Below, in pieces: positions 60,226 through 64,000 of a stretch of DNA of 64,000 nucleotides. Position 1 is the first letter of the stretch; each line of letters begins with the position of its first letter. The notes beneath the pieces were generated by a model. It worked only from the letters and a program-made list of their open reading frames with translations. It was not told the DNA's origin and searched no databases. The DNA is taken from assembly GCF_023065955.2 (NCBI RefSeq), contig NW_026623089.1:33014767-33078766 (forward strand), given 5' to 3'. This DNA is from Ursus arctos (Eukaryota; Chordata; Mammalia; Carnivora; Ursidae). A program made the position numbers and the translations under genes.

Positions 60226-61761
60226 TATTTAAAACATTTTATTCGATATGTCAAAAAAAAAAAAAGGTTAACATGTAATATCACTCACTTGGAGCAAGGG
60301 AAACATTTCTTGACATTTTTCTGATCCTTAAAAATTTAAGCCAGAAATGAAGTTGGGGCTGTCAAAACGAAGTAGTTACCCTCTCTAGCTATTTTCTTCC
60401 TGCACTCATTCAAGAAATGATGCTCTAATAATCTATGATCTTGATCTAGAAATATTAGTAGCATTTACCATCTAACTCATTAGCCACTTTCACTACTGCC
60501 ACTGTAAACCGAGGAGGAAAAAGTAGGCATGACTAAACACAGAACCCTAGTAATTAGTTATGATGGGGAAAGAGTGTGATTGCAGCAGTAAAAAAGAAAT
60601 CCATCTAAGATAACTACAGATTTTCCAGGAAAGGAGGCAAGAAAATGGTACTACCACTGTAAAAAATTAGGCAGAAAGAAGATGCAATTTAAGAAATTTT
60701 TTTTTATTTAAATATTTTAGATGTCATTGTGATGATCAGGGGAAGTTGTTTTATTTTCATATTTGGTACCTAAAATCATTCAAAAAACAAAAAATGATTT
60801 GCTTGCTTATGCTTCAAATTAATTTAGTGAAATGGCTACTTTTCACCAGATTTTTTTCATTATACTATAATACTATCATTAAAAAACAGAAGTTGTTGGT
60901 TTTAGGATATGTACTGTGCCTTATACACACACAAGTCATATATTATGACTTAATAACACTCTGGATTAAACAAAACTTGAGATCTGCTCCATAATGGATT
61001 AAGAAGTCAAATGTAAAAAGCCAAGGAAAACTTACATTAATTAGAAGACCTGAAGCTTTCATAAAGTTTAGAAATCTCTTTAAAAGGTTTTTCTTCATAA
61101 AAGAACATAGTCAATATAGAGAATAAGTCACGGATGCATAATCTCATAGTTCTAAAGTTAGCAGGTCATAAATAGTCTATTATATGTTCCCTTAGAGATA
61201 CAGGTTACTGTAGGAGTTATAGTTAATTATACCAAGACAATTACCATGGAGTAAATCCAAAGCACTTCTTACAATAACTAGAGTTAGATAATATAAGCTG
61301 AAGTATCACATACAAAGCTACGGCCCAGTTGAGGGATTAAGAAGCTAAAAACAGAAATTTAAGGAACCTGACACCAACTTATTCTAGAATAAATTATATT
61401 TTTCTCCAGAATAACCATTCAAAACACAATGAAACCAAAGCTGACTTTTAAATATACTATGCACGCTTATTAATACAAAATGAATAAATATGATTTTATA
61501 TTCCTTCTTCTGGGTAACTGTATTTTAAGTTCAGTATCTCTGCTTTCTAGCTTCTGTGAATGGGTTTACACCAGTTCCTCCCTTCCCCCCATCTCCTGAT
61601 TGCAAATGTCTTCAAGGTCCAGGAAGGTAACATGAATGAATATGTCAGGCAAGGTGATTGTGGCAGGCAGGATGGTTATAAAGCACGAATCTCATCTAAA
61701 GGTATTCAAATTCAAAGCTGTACAAAACCAAATCAAATATGTCTGTAGGACCAAATTTATT

Positions 61762-61968
61762 TTTTATTTTTTTAAAAGATTTTATTTATTTATTTGACAG
61801 AGAGAGGCACAGCCAGCGAGAGAGGGAACACAAGCAGGGGGAGTGGGAGAGGAAGAAGCAGGCTCCCAGCAAAGCAGGGAGCCCGATGCGGGGCTCGATC
61901 CCAGGACCCTGGGATCATGCCCTGGGCCGAAGGCAGACGCTTAACGACTGAGCCACCCAGGCGCCCCA
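61762..61968 (-). repeat. Can-SINE
   Basis: Flanks GGACCAAATTTATTT and GGATCAAATTTATTT. Head is CGACTGAGCCACCCAGGCGC. Confidence 0.96.
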
Positions 61969-62248
61969 GGATCAAATTTATTTACTTATTATACACTGTA
62001 ATTATTCTTCGTAGTTATTTGCCCTTTTGATTAAAAAATTCTAGTGGTTAAGAACCATCCCAGTTCAGCAACTAGCACAGTGCAACAGAAATATATTTTT
62101 GCTCAGTAAATATCATTTAATACATCATCCCAAGCCAAAACTAAATAAAGTTTAGGAAAAAAAAACAACTTCCAAGCAATTATCACTTTGTTCACAAGAA
62201 TGTCTTTTGGGACACAATCAGAACCTTACTGGCTAAAGCCTTACTTCA

Positions 62249-62437
62249 TTTTTTAAAATTTTTTATTTTTTGTAAAGATTTTATTTATTTATTTGACAGA
62301 GAGAGAGAGCAAAAGCAGGGGGAGAAGCAGACTCCACACTGAGCAGGGAGCCCAATGCAGGGCTCGATCCAAGGACCCTGGGATCATGACCTGAGCTGAA
62401 GGCAGATGCTTAACTGCCTGAGCCACCCAGGCACCCC
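62249..62437 (-). repeat. Can-SINE
   Basis: Flanks TAAAGCCTTACTT and TAAAGCTTTACTT. Head is GAGCCACCCAGGCACCCC. Confidence 0.95.
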
Positions 62438-62775
62438 TAAAGCTTTACTTTAGACAGGACAAAATATTTTATTTCTTACTCCTTATCAAAGCAGTCTGTC
62501 CTAGAACAACCTAATTCCTTATACAGCTACTTCACTTCTAGCGATATACAGGAAAGGGTGGTACTTGCGTACTTCATTTATTGTGCTTCACAGATACTAC
62601 ATTTTTTACAAATTAAAGGTTTGGGGCAACCCACATCAAGCCAAGTCTATCCACACCATTCTTCCAACAGCATTTGCTCATTTTGGGTCTCTGTGTCACA
62701 TTTTGATAGTTCTCCCAATATTTCAAACTTTCTCATTATTATTCTATTTCTTATGGTGATCTGTGGTCAGTGATC

Positions 62776-62967
62776 TTTTTTCTTTTAAATTTTATTTATT
62801 TATTTGAGAGAGAGGAAGAGTGCGAGTGGGGGGAGGGGCAGAGGGAGCGGGAGAAGCAGGCTCTCCACTGAGCAGGGAACCCAATGTGCGGCTCAATCCC
62901 AGAACCCTGGGATCATGACCTGAGCCAAAGGTAGCCTACTTAACTGACTGAGCCACCCAGGTGCCCC
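62776..62967 (-). repeat. Can-SINE nested in Tigger1
   Basis: The perfect duplication GGTCAGTGATCT flanks it. Head is GACTGAGCCACCCAGGTGCC. Confidence 0.96.
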
Positions 62968-63173
62968 GGTCAGTGATCTCTGATGTTACTATTGTAATTG
63001 CTGTGGGGCACCAAGAATGGCGCCCTTATAAGTCAATGATTTTAGTGATTAAATGTTGTATGTGTTTTGACTGCTCCATCAATCAACCATTCCACATCCC
63101 TTCCCCTGTTCTCAGGCCTCATTATTCCCTGAAATACAAGAATATTGAAATTAGGCCAATTTATAACCCTACA

Positions 63174-64000
63174 AGGGCCTCAAGTGTTCAAGTGAAAGGA
63201 AGAGTCACACATCTCTCATTTTAAATCAAAAGCTGGAAATGATTAAGCTAAGTGAAGAAAGCATGTTGAAAACCAAGATGGGCCAAAAGCTATACTTCTT
63301 GCACCAAACAGCCAAGTTGTGAATGCAAAGGAAAGGTTCTTGAAGGAAACTAAAAGTGCTACTCCAGTGAACACACAAATGATAAGAAAGCACAACAGCC
63401 TTATTGCTGATAAGGAGAAAGTTTTAGTGGTCTGAATAGAAGATCAAACCAGCCACAACATTCCCGTAAACCAAAACCTAATTCAGAGCAAGGCCCTAAC
63501 TCTCTGCAATTCTGTGAAGCCTGAGAAAGGTGAAGAAGAAAAGCTGGAAGATAGCAGAGGTTGGTTCATGAGGTTTAGGGAAAGATGCTGTCTCCATCAT
63601 ATACAAATGCAAGGTGGGGCCCCTGGGTGGTTCCGTCAGGTGAGTGGCCAACTCTTGATTTCGGCTTAGGTCATGATCTTGGTGTCCTGGGATTAAGCCC
63701 CACCCATGTGGGGCTCAACGCTCAGCAGGGAGTCTGCTTCAGGATTCTCCCTCCCCCTCTGCCTCTTAACCCACTGTCAATCTTTCTCTAAATTAAATAA
63801 ATAAACCTGTTTTAAAAAGTGCAAGGTGAAGCAGCAAGTGCTGACACAGAACTACAAGTTATCCAGAAGATCTAGCTAAGAAATGAAGGTGGCAGTACTC
63901 AACAACACATTTTTCCATGTAGAGGAAACAGTGTTATATTGGAAGAAGATGCCATCTGGGACTTCCATAGCTAGAATGAAGTCAATGCCTGGCTCCAAAG
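63174..64000 (+). pseudogene. Tigger1 transposase remnant
   Basis: This is the 5' part of the transposase gene. The expected start codon is AGG at 63174-63176, and a base is missing about two codons later, shifting frame. A tryptophan codon position is TGA at 63433-63435, and a Can-SINE interrupts the gene at 63618-63818. The N-terminal helix-turn-helix region is still recognisable around 63190-63350. It cannot make a transposase; the catalytic part would lie beyond the window. Confidence 0.85.
63618..63818 (+). repeat. Can-SINE nested in Tigger1
   Basis: GGGGCCCCTGGGTGGTTCCG head and AAATAAATAAACCTGTTTTA tail. TGCAAGGTG flanks both sides. Confidence 0.94.

Larger units (their letters stand above)
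1..64000 (-). other. EXOC6: EXOC6 gene, internal part (three coding exons plus introns)
   Basis: The whole window can be read as the 3'-proximal half of the EXOC6 transcription unit, transcribed right to left. Three exons in the same order and phase as the protein join into 132 codons, about residues 590-723 of a protein of roughly 804. No promoter, start codon, stop codon or polyadenylation site of the gene was found here. The paralogue EXOC6B was considered. The exon residues QHLSTSLMQMLLDSELKQIS and FASSEPVPGFQGD fit EXOC6; as I recall it, EXOC6B differs at many of these positions. EXOC6 encodes the Sec15 subunit of the octameric exocyst, which tethers post-Golgi and recycling vesicles to the plasma membrane. 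The gene extent beyond the exons is inference. Confidence 0.9.
51363..64000 (-). other. EXOC6: EXOC6 intron preceding the 180-nt exon (partial)
   Basis: This is the upstream intron, at least 12,638 nt, ending at the CTCATCAG acceptor. It holds an L1M block, MITEs, an MLT1-type LTR and a Tigger1 copy. Stretches 51363-51800, 53920-54480, 54950-55670, 56570-57205, 57445-57825, 57935-58310, 58760-59505, 60230-61760 and 61970-62248 show nothing I can name. Confidence 0.85.
62549..64000 (+). mobile_element. Tigger1 DNA transposon, degraded and truncated by the window edge
   Basis: The left end follows TA and begins CAGGAAAGGGTGGTACTTGC. The sequence then follows the Tigger1 consensus for its whole length: TTTTTTACAAATTAAAGGTT, AGTCTATCCACACCATTC, CAATATTTCAAACTTTCTCA, CTACAAGGGCCTCAAGTGTT, ATGCAAAGGAAAGGTTCTTG, AGAAAGTTTTAGTGGTCTGA. 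Two Can-SINEs are nested in it (62776-62967 minus, 63618-63818 plus). Tigger1 belongs to the Tc1/mariner superfamily, with a CENP-B-like DNA-binding domain and a DDD transposase. Confidence 0.93.

Noticed and set aside
61020..61100. GTAAGTTT donor with an open minus-strand frame ending in KASGLLIN
   Set aside because: No match to the EXOC6 residues expected upstream of the 180-nt exon, and no convincing acceptor.
1..64000. CRISPR array, operon, prophage or other bacterial-type system
   Set aside because: The spliced gene, SINE/LINE content and tandem repeats are those of a mammalian nuclear genome; no regularly spaced repeat-spacer pattern exists.

Overview
This is a mammalian nuclear genomic window with no bacterial or organellar character. 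It is AT-rich, has no long open reading frame other than low-complexity artefacts, and is packed with about 45 copies of the tRNA-derived Carnivora SINE (Can-SINE, SINEC). These copies begin with a GGCGCCTGGGTGGC-type head and end in an AAATAAATAAAATCTT plus poly(A) tail. The sub-type with CGGCGTTATGGGATCGAG and CTCCGCTATGAGCC blocks, together with a carnivore L1 3' end at about 34.93-35.02 kb, suggests a caniform carnivore. A bear or panda, or another arctoid, is my best guess; that is inference from repeat style, not a database match.

Only one gene is supported: EXOC6, the Sec15 subunit of the exocyst, on the minus strand. Three consecutive internal coding exons are visible at 51183-51362 (180 nt), 30398-30539 (142 nt) and 13957-14030 (74 nt). 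Each has GT-AG borders and matching phases, and together they give 132 contiguous codons close to the C-terminus. The terminal coding exon or exons and the 3' UTR were not found and should lie left of base 1. The preceding exons should lie right of base 64000. Everything else is intron: more than 12.6 kb, then 20.6 kb, 16.4 kb and more than 13.9 kb.

The introns hold long and short Can-SINEs, many nested or with clear target-site duplications. They also hold old L2 and MIR copies, two L1M blocks (5.7-6.95 kb and 51.8-53.9 kb), hAT-like and Tigger-like MITEs, a MaLR/MLT1-type LTR, and a long degraded Tigger1 DNA transposon entering from 62.55 kb to the right edge. There is also a large GAAA microsatellite grown from a SINE tail. 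The stretch 28.2-38.7 kb is free of Can-SINEs and includes the 142-nt exon.

No new multi-gene system is present. The most interesting unexplained signals are possible unannotated small exons in the 20.6-kb EXOC6 intron. The best is a 30-nt, in-frame, stop-free microexon candidate at 41406-41435, with a perfect GTAAGT donor, an adjacent pyrimidine tract and a GCATG (RBFOX-type) motif 24 bases into the following intron. A 21-nt in-frame candidate (32271-32291) and a 49-nt frame-breaking 'poison exon' candidate (37089-37137) are weaker. Other notable items are an 88/90-bp recent tandem duplication at 7.66-7.84 kb, a T14 tract at the acceptor of the 74-nt exon, and serial SINE insertions into one target sequence.
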